Source: Paracentrotus lividus (lineage: Eukaryota; Echinodermata; Echinoidea; Camarodonta; Echinidae). Taken from it: DNA of 64,000 nucleotides. This document shows, piece by piece, positions 46,570-59,500 of the stretch. The position numbers and the translations under genes are program-made. The notes under the pieces were generated by a model. The model was given only the letters and a program-made list of their open reading frames with translations, was not told the origin of the DNA and searched no databases. The DNA lies in contig CALNVZ010002974.1 in the NCBI GenBank assembly GCA_940671915.1, forward strand, positions 45,504,678 to 45,568,677. The letters are read 5' to 3'. Numbering within the stretch: the first letter of the stretch is position 1; each line of letters begins with the position of its first letter.

Positions 46570-46736
46570 CTACGTACACACAGCTGTACCTTCGTCACCC
46601 TCATCCATAAACTGGATATCATCAAGGTTACTATGACGACCGTCGGCTGATATCTGTGAGTGAAGGAGGGAGGGATGGGAGACGGTTTGGAGGTCAATTA
46701 GTTCATTGTTGGATGCAGAGGCGTTGGGAACCTCTG
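46570..46736 (-). CDS. SCRIB: Scribble-like terminal exon
   Basis: It encodes EVPNASASNNELIDLQTVSH, later GRHSNLDDIQFMDEGDEGTA and VCT, then TAG. The incoming phase (one base from the previous exon) is met at a tandem CAGCAG acceptor (exon start 46736 or 46733). A second acceptor within the exon (CTTCACTCACAG, start 46662) would change frame and stop after a few residues. The first codons and the acceptor lie in a small TIR element (46715-46829). Confidence 0.65.
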
Positions 46737-49700
46737 CTGAGACAAAAGATTGGAGGGGCAAGAGATTGTGTGTTAACAATAGCTTGCCCCTCCAATCCTT
46801 TGTCTCCTCTGAGCCTTCCTATGCCTGTGGTTGGAGGAGCTGCGACGGCTCCTGTGATGCTAGTGATTTGATGGTGGTGGTAGTGAGTGATGAATTTTCT
46901 TGTTAGTAGAAATCTTTTCTTTTTAAATCAATCCGTTCATTATTTGAAATTCAGACAGCTCTAGTAGAGTGGTAGAAGTGATGGTGCAGTTTACTGCATG
47001 GAAGTGCCAGATTTGAGCCTTACCAATTTTGCTGTTTTTGATATTTTATTTTGAGGTAATCTACAATAACGATCAAGCTATTCCCTATATCTGTCAAAGT
47101 GCAGATGGTTAAGGGGGAGGGGGTTACTTTGATTCCTTTTCAGTTTCAGCAAGATCCCAATTAACTGGCAGCATTGTTTTGTTGTTGTTCTTTTTTCGTA
47201 CATGAGGATAAAACAAATTAAGCAAATTAAAAAAGTTGGCAGTTCAGAAAGTAGAAATAATACAGCGCTTGATAGAGTCTCAGAAATACATCATAAATTT
47301 TCAAACTCCTCCGCAAAAATTTAGCAAGCATTTGCAACAGCGTACATGCCTAAAGTAAGAATGGACCAAATATATTAAAGCTTGGAAAGAAAGAAAGTGA
47401 CAGTTGATAATAATCTCAAATGAAATATAAAATCAAGAGTAAACATGCAAAATGAAATTAAAGTTATAAACATTTATATAAAAGGTGTCCCAACAGTGAC
47501 TGAATTAAAATTGGACTCAGAGCTGTTTAAATCCTCTGAAATTAAGGATTTTTTAATATTTCAATTTTATAAACAGATACAGGCAGGTAAAAACTGCATA
47601 TTTCCTATAAAATAAATTGTATTCCAGAAATCCAAGATTCTTCAAACACTGTTGGGCTCTTTATTGAAAACATTCATTGAAATTATTAGCTAGAATGAGA
47701 CAATTGCAATAATTGACACAGGACATATAAAATACAAGAGACAATAATACACAGTATACAATACACGAGTTAAGGTGATAACCTGCCATGCCCTTTAAAA
47801 GGCAATTACAGTACAGTTCGATCATTGACAAAGAAATGAATAACATATTGACTTTTAGATTCACTGATAGATTTGTGCAGAAGGCTATTTTCAATCCAAT
47901 TAAAGATTAGCAAATTATTCATTAAACAGACTAAATGTTTTTCATAAATTCAGCCAAGCTGGTTGAAATCTAAAATATGATCATGTAAGGCAATATCATT
48001 CAAGTCCCACACTGGTATTTAACTCCCTTATATTGCATTAACAAGTACCATAGACATAAACTTAGAATCTAGGACTAAGTGTATAAAGCACTATCTTAGC
48101 ATACCGTTAACCCTGAATTGTTGTCACCATTTTCCTTGGGTTTTGAATCTGCATTGAGAGGAAGAAGAAGGAAAAAGAACAAATATGAAGCTATAGTATC
48201 ACATGTGTGCCAGGACACAAAGTCAAATCAATTACTACAGAATTACGATGATGATAATGGTTTGGATTTGAATACACTATCAACATGGTACTCAGAGATT
48301 AGGACAATGTCACACATCATGTAATCATACAAGCATTACACATACATTGTATCCTTGATAATATAACAAGAAGCGGAAATTACTAAACACTGGACAATGA
48401 TATTCATATTATAAAAAAAAAAATAAAAAAATAAAAAAAAGTGCCCCATTTTTATTACTAGAGACTATACAATGTCATGAAAGGAATGCATTCACCACAT
48501 ATTTAGAACTAAAGTAAAAATGACGTACCTCTTGATTCCGGTGATTTGAGTTTGTTAATTTCTTGTGTTTTATTAAGCACCCTTTCCGCTTGTAACGCAT
48601 CATCTTCAAGAGCCTTTATCCTGCAACAAAACAGAAATATAATAAGTTTTGGAGAGAAGAGGTATTGGATATCTATTGGAAATTAATAAATTGAGTCAAA
48701 AGGAGCCTAGGCTTTCGAACATAACAAAATGTTAGTCAGAGACAAAATGGTCATTTTGTTTCTGTCTCCACTAGCTCTCTTTATTGGATAAGCATTTTCT
48801 TTTCTTTTTTTTGTGGGGGGGGGGGGGGGGTAATTGTATTTATATCACAACTAAATTTGGTTTTGAAAAGGATTTTGGGGAAACAAGGTTCAAACTTATT
48901 ACACTTACCGTTGCATGGTATATTTATTGTACATGATAGTTTAGGTTTATTTCTCTTTCATTATCTTCCCTCCCCCTCAACCCTTCTGACTGTATTCTGC
49001 TGTGTTCATATTATCCATTCATCTTTAATCCTCAATTAACTTGTTGACCGGTTAGCCTTATAGCTAGAAGAAAAGAGAATAATATGAACAAAATTGAAAC
49101 TGACCTTGCAGCTCTTAATGTGGCTTTTTCATCAGCTTCTCTTGACCTGAGCTCTGAGGCTGATAGCTCAGCATGATTACTACCCTCTTTCTTGGCACCA
49201 ATGGGACTTATTGATATGCTGTATAGTAATAAATATACACCATCTTATCAAACACTAGACCAATGGGACTTATTGATATGCTGTATAGTAATAAATATAC
49301 ACCATCTTATCAAACACTAGACCAATGGGACTTATTGATATGCTGTATAGTAAAAAATATACACCATCTTATCAAACACTAGACCAATGGGACTTATTGA
49401 TATGCTGTATAGTAATACATATACACCATCTTATCAAATACTAGACCAATGGGACTTATTGGTATGCTGTATAGTAATAGAAATATATCATCTTATCAAA
49501 CACTGGATCTGAGCTCTGAGGCCAATAGCTCAGCATGGTCACTACCGTCTTTCTTGGCACCAATGGGATTTATTGATATGCTGTATAGTAATACATATAC
49601 ACCATCTTATCAAATACTAGACCAATGGGACTTATTGATATGCCGTATAGTAAAAAATATACACCATCTTATCAAACACTAGACCAATGGGACTTATTGA

Positions 49701-50477
49701 TATGCTGTATAGTAATAAATATACACCATCTTATCAAATACCAGACCAATGGGACTTATTGATATGTTGTATAGTAATACATATACACCATCTTATCAAA
49801 TACCAGACCAATGGGACTTATTGATATATTGTATAGTAATACATATACACCATCTTGTCAAATACTAGACCAATGGGACTTATTGATATGCTGTATAGTA
49901 ATAAATATACACCATCTTATCAAACACTAGACCAATGGGACCGCTGTATAGTAATAAATCCATCTTATCAAATACTAGACCAATGGGACTTATTGATATG
50001 CTGTATGGTAATAGGAAGATATCATCTTATCAAACACTAGATCTGAGCTTTGAGGCCGATAGCTCAGCATAATTACTACCATCTTTCTTGGCACCAAAGG
50101 GACTTATTGATATGCTGTATAGTTATATAAATACAGAATAGAATATATATCATTTAACCCTACACCTAAAGACATTTCTGCGGTAGTTGTCCTTGGGATA
50201 ATTGTCCAGGGGTTAGTTGTCCTGATACGCTAAAAAAAAAAACGAACAAATGAGGGTGCGGACACATTATTGCTAAACCCCCTTGATGGTTAGAAAAGAA
50301 AGTTTGGGTATAAACAAATAGAATCAGAATCCACTGAACTGGATAGTAGGGTATAAACAGAAAGGAGATACCAGCAGCGGATCCAGGATTGAAAGGGGGT
50401 GCAACCAGATAAATTGAAAAATAGGGGGCTGCAAACAAAATTTACAGATTTTAATGTGTAAAGTCAGAGAGTGCTTT

Positions 50478-50514
<37 letters not shown>

Positions 50515-53500
50515 GGGGGGGGGGGGCAAACACCTGTTCGCTCACCCCCGCCCGGGACAACACACTCACCTTGCGTTGAATGTGTTATTCTCATTCACTC
50601 CTGTGAGTAGTTCAAGAGGTCATCCTGGGTCATTGTTGAGATCTTCTTCTCTTCGTCTTCTTTGATCTTCTGTAGATCCTGATCGCTGACAAGCGATACT
50701 TTCTTACTACCTGGATTAGAAGAATACAGGGTCATGAGGATCAATATCATATATCTTCATAAGATCTATACATGCAGCTGAAACAACTAAAACATGCTTT
50801 GATCAGAAACATCATTAAAATATGCTTTGGATATAAAGTTTTAATGATTTTGAATACTGCCGGTCCCAGAAATGTCCACATAATTTGGTTATATCGAGGT
50901 ATTTGGCTTGGTCCCACGCAGCACCTCATTATAATGGCAGATGACTACGAATTATCCAAATCCTTCAATGCCCTCTTCTGTCAAACCCCTTTTCTCAAGC
51001 TGATCTTACTACTCTGTCACCTATTGGGATCGCCTGCATTCAGTAGCCTACTTAATGGGTAGATTCTAATTCCTCCAAGAAACAAACGTAAATTATGATC
51101 TTTCAAATGTAAACAGACATAACAATACAATCAAACAGAACAATGAGAGAAAGGACTCGAGAAGAAGAAGAGATCCAACTCCTTGGTGGAGGAAGTGTGA
51201 CTTACTTGTTTTAGGTGTAGAATGCGACTGTTCATCTATCTGCTGTTCAAACCTTTTCCACTTATCTTTGAAGGCTAGCTTTGAGGGTTCTGGACCATCT
51301 GTCCCTGCAGGCTTTAATTCAAGAGAAAATAAAACAAAGGTGTTACAAGGCGTGATTTACAGCATGATTATGGTGTAGGAAATGTTTTGCTTATTTCTGT
51401 TAGAGTGAGCATGCAAGTGTTAGACTGATAATGATGCACCAGCTGATTCAATACATATCTGAAAATCAAAGCTCCCAAGTATGGCATGCTAAATTGCCAT
51501 GAGGTACCCAATCTCATTCAAAAATACTCATTAATTATAAAAGTATATCTTTAATAAAGCTAAATGATGAAATCAATGAATTGGCAAGGCATCAAGAGCC
51601 AAAGATAATATTTTTGTAAGTACAATGTAAGGGTTATGTAGAAAGCATGGAAGGAAGGTACATATCCAATAAAGAGGTACTCTCTGAGGGGCGAGTCGTG
51701 AAAGGACTTGTTGGATGTTTTAATAGACAAATTTGCTCTCAGCCAATCAGATGCAAGCATTTCAGTAGCGTATAACAGTTGTCAGTGAGAATCAGTGATT
51801 ATTTGTTTCATAAAATGCTCCCCTCCTCTCTTTGCTTACAGGGCTCCTTTGGAAGCATTTATTTTGCATTTTATCAAAAGTGTCTTCATTTGGTAAAGCT
51901 TGCCAATATGGCTCAGTGCATTATGATGTCATCTTATGAAAAAGCTGATATGTTGCTCTAGTAGGCACATGTGTATTTTCATTAAAATTAAATTAAACAC
52001 GATTCCAGTTTGATGCATAACAATGGCATATGAATGATTCATTCATAGCTTGGTGCAAAAAAGTAGCTGACGCCATTGTATACCAGACTTGCAAGCATTC
52101 ACTTTGATTTCTGGTTGTCATATACACTATTAAAATGTGATCTTGATGATAAATACCATGCATGTAAAGTGGTGTATATATTTAAAGCAGTGCTTGAATA
52201 AATGTACAAGAAAGCCTTCTTCAATTCTTCCTATGGCACCTTTTTAACTTTTAAACACAACACCCCTTTCAACGTACATAAGCCCAGGGCTCAAAATAAG
52301 CAGGGCCCCAAGGCTAATAGCAACCTGAGAACTTGTCAGGCCACCTGAAATAACTTGTCAGGCTACCTGAAATAAAGTCAGAACTCTATTCAATCATGTT
52401 GATTGTACTTGCGGTTTACCTCAAGACAAATGTTAGATGCGAACCCTGTAGCCATTGATTAAGATTGAAAATCTTACATTTAATCTTGAACTGTGTCACA
52501 AATCGGTTATCTTAGGGACTAAATCATGTCAATTTTGACCTGGTATATCCTGCTAATTGTCTTAACGATAAAAGTAATCAGGGTACATGAACTATTATAT
52601 GTACCTTGGGCTCTTCAGAAGGTGCAGGCTTGAAAATCAAAAGTGGTTGGCAAAGAAAGACAAATTCATTTCACAGCTTTATAACTTACACACAAATATA
52701 CATATTATCAAGAAGCATAAACCAATATTAAGAATAATAATAAATAATTTATAAAATTATATTGGAAATATCATAATGGGCAGGATTAGAAATTGTCGCA
52801 AAGTGTATGTATACCGAGGGAGCCTTCCCCACCCCAGATAAATTGTACTGCAAGATTGAAAAAAAAAAATGTTTTGTATGCACTTTTGTGACTTAAAAAT
52901 AACAACACACAAATTATTCCTATATTTAATGAAATAACATATTTGTTATTAACATATTTTTTCCTGAACCATAAACCAAATGAAATTTCATTTACATGAC
53001 AAAATAATATGCAGTAGTTATATAGAACTTAATTCATCAAAAACCTCACATTCTATAGCCAAGTATTTTCTTGCTTTTCAATTGAACAGGAAAAAAATAA
53101 TACAGTGTGTAACTGATCATGATAAAAGATAAACTGAATCAAAATATCACATGCTTGAAATATGGCATAATATATTTATTCACAATATGAATACAAATAA
53201 GAGTATTATAAGAGTATTACAATAGTAGAGAAAAAAGTAAAGAATATGAATACAAATATTGAAAGTTGACCAACTGTCTGATAAAAGTATCATAGCCAAA
53301 ACGGGAAATAAAAAGGAAAGATTACAAAACCAAAGAGTCCTACAAAACTTAAAGAGTAAGGTAAAAGCCTAAATTGCACAAAGAGTTATGATCAACTGCA
53401 ACCTGCAAATAACATGGCTGACATATGACTGCAACTTGCAACCAAATGTAACTTATTATCGATTGCAAATTAAGATCACTTAATTTGACAGTTGATTGCA

Positions 53501-56500
53501 ATTTCCATCTAAAAGTTACTACATTGTAAAAATCTGATGCAAGTTTCCTGATTTTGGTTGTATTCACTTGATGGCGAATGATAAACTTTTGCGATTAATA
53601 CAGACTCTTTGTGCAATCAGAGCTTTTGTATGAAAACAATTCCGTCTAATGATATAGAAAGAAGTCTCAATTCATCACAAAGACACTATTCATACTATCT
53701 TCACTGACATTACAAGGTTTGAGTTTAACGAGATTGGAGTTGTAAATGAAAATAGTTGGGATTGCTGGTTGGTACATGTACACTCATACAATTCATGTTT
53801 ATTAAGAAAACCATAATGCAAATAATCTAGATTTAAAAAGGACTTTGAATGTTAGTAGGGAATGAATAGGAGGAAGGGATAAATGGTGGATGATGGTAAG
53901 CAGAGAGGGGTAAGAACTGTAAAACCAAACAAATTTTGTGATCATTTTACTTTTGCAAATTACTTGTTGTAATATACAGAAAAAGGAAAATTAATCAATA
54001 TATAGATTTGGTATTTTTTCATGAAAGCTTCATGTCTCAAAAATGGCTGTTAATGACAATTCACAAAATTGTTGGTTTTACAGAAGAAGGATACCCGAAT
54101 GAAAACAGATCAGTCAATCCGACATCAAACCAAACAAAACAAACTTCAAATAGTCAAATAATCAGATGGGTGTTCAGGGAAATGACAAATGTTTCAACAC
54201 AATTGATCCGGGATTTAATTTGTCTGTTTGATTTAGGGATACTTGATACTTGACGTGATAATCCCTCAGGAAGGTCGCCAAGGCAAATTGTCTCAAGGGG
54301 TGCCATGAACGGTTAGCAATAATGTTTAGTCCAGAGCTAAGTTTAGCTAAAGTTAGCGTTACGGATTGACTGCGGAGTAATTGCCATCGAAACAAATGTC
54401 ATAGACCAGGGTCTGTATGGGGGGGGGGGCTTGTAGGTTATGAATGATAATCATGATCTAACAGAAATTAAATGAATGACTTAGATGAAACTAAAACTTA
54501 ATGTAGTAGGGTGAGGTTGTGCAGTTGTGACTGGCCCAATAAATCAAAACCATCCAAGGCCCTGTAAGAATCAATTGCAAAGCTTCAGCGACTAATTAGA
54601 AGGGTTGTTTTAAATTTTATAGTTTATCATGATTTTATTTTACAGGCAGCATACTATCAAACAAGGGAAGCGTGCTTCTGAATGTGTATGTCTAAGTATA
54701 ACATACATGTAATGGAGCAGACGTTTTAGCAAATGAACATTTTACAGAGTTTTTAATGGTTTTGAGTCACTGGGTCACATACAAAAATTAATACACAATT
54801 CAATTGGGTTACAAAGAGAGTCACACAGATAGTTAGAACTTATAACTTCTAAACACGTTAATGGAGCCTTAAAATTGCGATTTACTTCTCAGTCTAGGGG
54901 CTTACTTAAACTAAATTATATAAAAAGGGTCACTGTATGTACAACTAAAGCATAAGAAGAAAAATTGGAAATAAAGAGAGAACATCTGAATTGTGCAGAC
55001 TATAATATTCATAGAAAACTAAGGTTCAATAGTGAAATATAAAATAAAAAAAAACTAATGGATAGTGTGCATACTACTAATGTCAATACAAATGTATATT
55101 CAAATAATGTGCAAGGTAATAATGGATATAAACTTAAACCTTAGTCACACCAAAATAGTTCTCAAAACATCCTTGCCTATACTTGAAAATCATATTTGGC
55201 TATGGTCAGTGAAGAACTTTTATATATGGCCAAATCATTTAGAATCTTTTCATCCAAGCCCAGCCATAAAGTTTCTGAACAGATCGTAACATATTGATAC
55301 AATGTCCACTCTAATTCGACACAATTTTAGAATGTTTGACATTTTTAAGGAAGCAGTGAGAACTCATTTGATGTGATTTGGGTAGAGTAGAGTAAAGAAT
55401 ATCTATTACAGAAATACAGTCCAACAAAAATAATAAATCAAAAGGATTTTGTTTTTGTGGAACCAACTACCTAGGGCATAGTTCAGAATAACTCAAATAC
55501 AACCCCAAAAGACAAGGTTGAGAATATAGGTAATCGGTTTTCCACAAAATAAAAAAAGGAAAGAATTGAACTAATGGAGAGTCACAAGGTGTTTTTACAG
55601 GAATAAAAAATAATCAAGAAATAACATTCACACATCACTGCTTGGTAGACCATACAAATCTTAAAACAAACTAATATGTGATTCTATAGAAGAATGAAAT
55701 AAATTGGCATCTGTGTATGGGTGAACTGAAGAAAAGGTAGTAACTGAAATACTGCTTAGACTTGTGGTTACAGCACAAGAGCTTTGTCTTGATGATGATA
55801 AGCAAGCAAATACTGAGGATGATCATATAAAAAGTCTGGATGAGTGAGGCTATTAGGGATAGAGAGGAGAGGCACGATGCTTGTGATACAACGAAAGAGA
55901 CACTGACTGATGTTGGATACCTCTGGTGAAAGAGGACTCTTGGGACTGAACGAAGGCGGTGAACTCGATACAGGTGGCGGAGGCGACACAACTTTCTGAA
56001 CCGATGCAGCCTTTGAAACAACCTTCTGCGAAGAGAGCAGCTGCGTCAGGGTTTTTGTTTTCACCGCTGGAGGCATCGGCTTTTGCTGCTGCTGTTGTTG
56101 TTGTTGAAAGAATGGATTGGCGTGGAAACGACTTGTGTCGCGACCCTTGATGCGGTTAAATTTGAGGACTTCTGAACGAGCTTCCATCAGAGCTTTGGCT
56201 CTTGCTATTTCTTCGTCGTCCTCCGAGGAAGGATCTCCGCTGGGGGGAGACTTTGGCGAAAGCGGACTGCTCTTAGGGGGTGTGTCTGGGTAGTGTTTGG
56301 GTTTAGGAGATGTAACTGGACTTTTCACTGGTGAAGTAATCACCTTGAGCTTGGGCTTGATATCGGAATAAGTGACGGAACTTGTAACATCTTTGAATGG
56401 ATTTGGCATTTCACCAGAATCTCGGAAGGGGTTTGGCTTCTCAGAAGCATCAGGGGATTTTGAAGGGTGAGGATTTGATGGGTTATCTTGAGGGTTTGGT

Positions 56501-59500
56501 TGACTACCCTTATGAAAGTGTGGATTGGAACTTGCTTGTGCTTCCTCTTCTTCTCGATGGGGGTTGTGCGCCCCAGAAGCTTTAGGACTGTGGTCTATTG
56601 GGTTGACAGGGTTGTGGCCTTTAGGGCTGCCAGGATTGTGGGGTTGGCCAGGGTTGTGAGGGTTTCCAGTACTATGGCCTTTGGGGCTCTGGGGACCGGG
56701 ATTGTGAGGATTTCCAGGATTATGAGGGTTTTGAGGATTGTGGTCTTTCAGGCTTCCAGGACTGGGACCTTCGGGGCTTTGGGGATTGTGAGGATTACCA
56801 GGATTGTGGCCTTCAGGATCCTGGGGATTGTCAGGGTTTCCAGGATTGTGGCCTTTGGGGGTTCCAGGATTGTGGCCTTTGGGGGTTCCAGGATTGTGTT
56901 CTTTAGGGCTTCCAGGATTATGGCCTTCAGGGCTCTGGGGATTGTTAGGATTTCCAGGATTGTGTGGGTTTCCAGGGTTGTGGGGATTCCCCGGACTTGG
57001 ATTTTGGGGGCTGCTAGGATTTTGGCCTTCAGGTTTTCCAGGACTTTGCTCTAAAGCTTCGGGGCTCTGCTCAGGGACGCTTGGGTGATGCTCGCCAGGA
57101 TAACTTAATCTAATGTTTTCATGAGTAGGCCCAGGATTGTGATACATATAAGTAGGATGTGGGTTTCCAGATATTTCATGAGGGATATTGCTCTCCTCCT
57201 TGTAGGACTTAAACTTGTTTGGAGAGTCTGTTTCAGAAGAAGGGTCTTTGATCGTTTCTCTGGGGTGAGGATTACAACTTACTCCCTCTATAAGTGTTTG
57301 AGAAATGTGAAAGCTGCTTGTTGCATGAGTATTGGACTCATCCTATATATTTACCACCAGTAACGAATAGTATCAGATAGATTAATGGAATTGTTTTCAT
57401 GTGAAATCCCATATAGATATGGCATGAGAATCATTGATGTTAGGAGTGAAGAATTAATAGTGACCGGGAAAGACAGGAGAAAAACAAAGCCATAGAGGAG
57501 TGAAAATGGAATAAAAATGAAAAGGAAATGGGAAAGAGAAATTAGTCCATGGAATGTATTAGTCCTGTTACACATGATTAGTTTTAGAGGTTAAAAGTTA
57601 AAAATGAATACAATTTGGGAATTACATGTACATGTAGTGTCTCAAAAGCTTATCAGCGTTCATGTAATACAATATCATTAAAAATATTTAAGTTGTTAGC
57701 ATAGAATTAGACAGTTTTCACTGACTTCAGAATGGAGCTTTAGTTGTTTATTCCACTGCATATATCATTAAAGAATGTGAACAATGATTTCACAAGAGCC
57801 ACGTAAAGCACATATTATCTAACGTTCTGACGCAACATGACCTAATGTACACAATAGGTACATTGCAAATTCCTAAAAAAATACAATCTAATGTACAGCT
57901 CAATACCCAGTTACATGGTTTGAATACAAAAAATACATAATTTTAAAAGTCAGTTGTTTGCACATTTATATGTATATATTGTGAAGTTTTGTCATAAGAA
58001 ACAAAACAATTCATTCTTTGTTTCTATCACCAATATGTGCTTTTAATACATAAAATTGACAACCTGTGTACTGAAGAGTGTCTGTGGGTAATTGAGTCAT
58101 TGAAAATTTGATGTGAAAGCCCAAAATCATATTTTGCTATAATAGCCAAAAATGAGTAAAGTGTGATCCCCGGATACCCAAAGATCCCCAACATATATTA
58201 AAACAGCAAGTAAAATACTCTCCTTAGACAAAGATAATGGAAACAAAAATAATACTTTCACAACAAACAGAAGTAGAAAACAATCCTCAACAAAAGGGAG
58301 TTGGGAAAAAAAAAAATGTAAATGCCATAATAGTTCTCTAAGACATGTACATGTATGTATCCAAAGATCATTCCTACATTCCTATAAACAGTACTGAACC
58401 ATGCCATGAGTCAAAGATCAAATAAATGTATGAATGAATGAGTGCCAATATCAAATCTACAACCCATAGAATCAATCAGCCAGATCTATGATTTATTTTA
58501 GAAACAAAATACTATTGCTTTCCCTATATCATTGTTATTATTATAAAAAAAAATAAATAATGCTCATCTCAAACAAAAGAATGAGATGAAAAGACCAGAG
58601 TATTTGGTATAAATCAGACCTTCTAAAAATACATGAAGGGGGGGGGGGAAGTGTTGCTATAGTCGCTATTCAAAATTTAGAGAGCGACTACTCTCTGTTA
58701 TATTTATGCATGGGTTGGGACCTGCAATAATACTACGTAAACCAGTAAGAAAATCTGGCATAAAATTTTAAAAAAGTAACCCAAACCCATAGTAATAATA
58801 TAATTTGCCTGAAAAATAACCCTTGAAGGTAATATCAATAGGCCATCAAAATCTTATCTCTGTAGCAGTTGTGTAGGAGTTGTGGGGTCTTAAAGAAAAG
58901 TGAAAATACTAGTCAATACATGTAGCTTAACCTTGAGCACTTAAGTGAAAATACAAGTACATATACAATGTATATGCAATATATAGTGACACCTTATGCA
59001 ATCAAGCATGCAAATTTATGCAAATTTGAGTGAATTGACTAAAAATATAAAATCCAAGTTTGTGCAACATTCCCAAAAAGCATGCAACATAACATATCCA
59101 AGTTTATGTTTTCTAGCTTCCCAAACCCTTGTTTTTTAAATTAATCACACATGTTGGAAATAGTACCAAAATCTTGTCTTTTACATTCTGTTGGAAAGAG
59201 GGCAATATATCTAATATTCTTTCCGTCGTCTTCAGTAGATATTAATATGCTCCTAAAAAATATTAATTCAAATTTGTGTTTTAGGTCCTGTAATCCAGTC
59301 TTGGAATATTTTGCAGAGGCATAAACTAAACTTTACTGATGAAAGGGATGAGAATTATTTTTCCTAATTGATGTATGATCCTCAGTTTATAATCAACCTA
59401 GTATCTTTATGGTATTTGAAATGAATTTCAAGAAAATTTATTGTAAATTATCAGTATTGTTATCGCAGGTCTTATTATCTAGAGCATTAATACATCATTA

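Larger units (their letters stand above)
49197..50130 (-). repeat. 62-bp minisatellite with embedded exon fragments
   Basis: The unit ACCAATGGGACTTATTGATA... ends CAAACACTAG. There are five units at 49197-49506, an exon fragment, eight units at 49559-50039 (one shortened), another exon fragment, and a partial unit. The last unit of each block carries the same variant (TAATAG(A/G)AA/GATATCATC), so the whole block, exon piece included, was duplicated as a higher-order repeat. Confidence 0.9.

Noticed and set aside
46662-46668. Using the CTTCACTCACAG acceptor as the Scribble terminal exon start
   Set aside because: With the incoming phase it gives a stop after seven residues. The upstream CAGCAG acceptor keeps a 50-residue acidic tail open, so it was preferred; both remain testable.
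49197-50130. Evenly spaced repeats that superficially resemble a CRISPR array
   Set aside because: Units are contiguous 62-bp copies without unique spacers, in a eukaryotic intron.
56397-57088. Plus-strand frames of 62-188 codons opposite the giant Scribble exon
   Set aside because: They are antisense shadows of the HNPG coding minisatellite.
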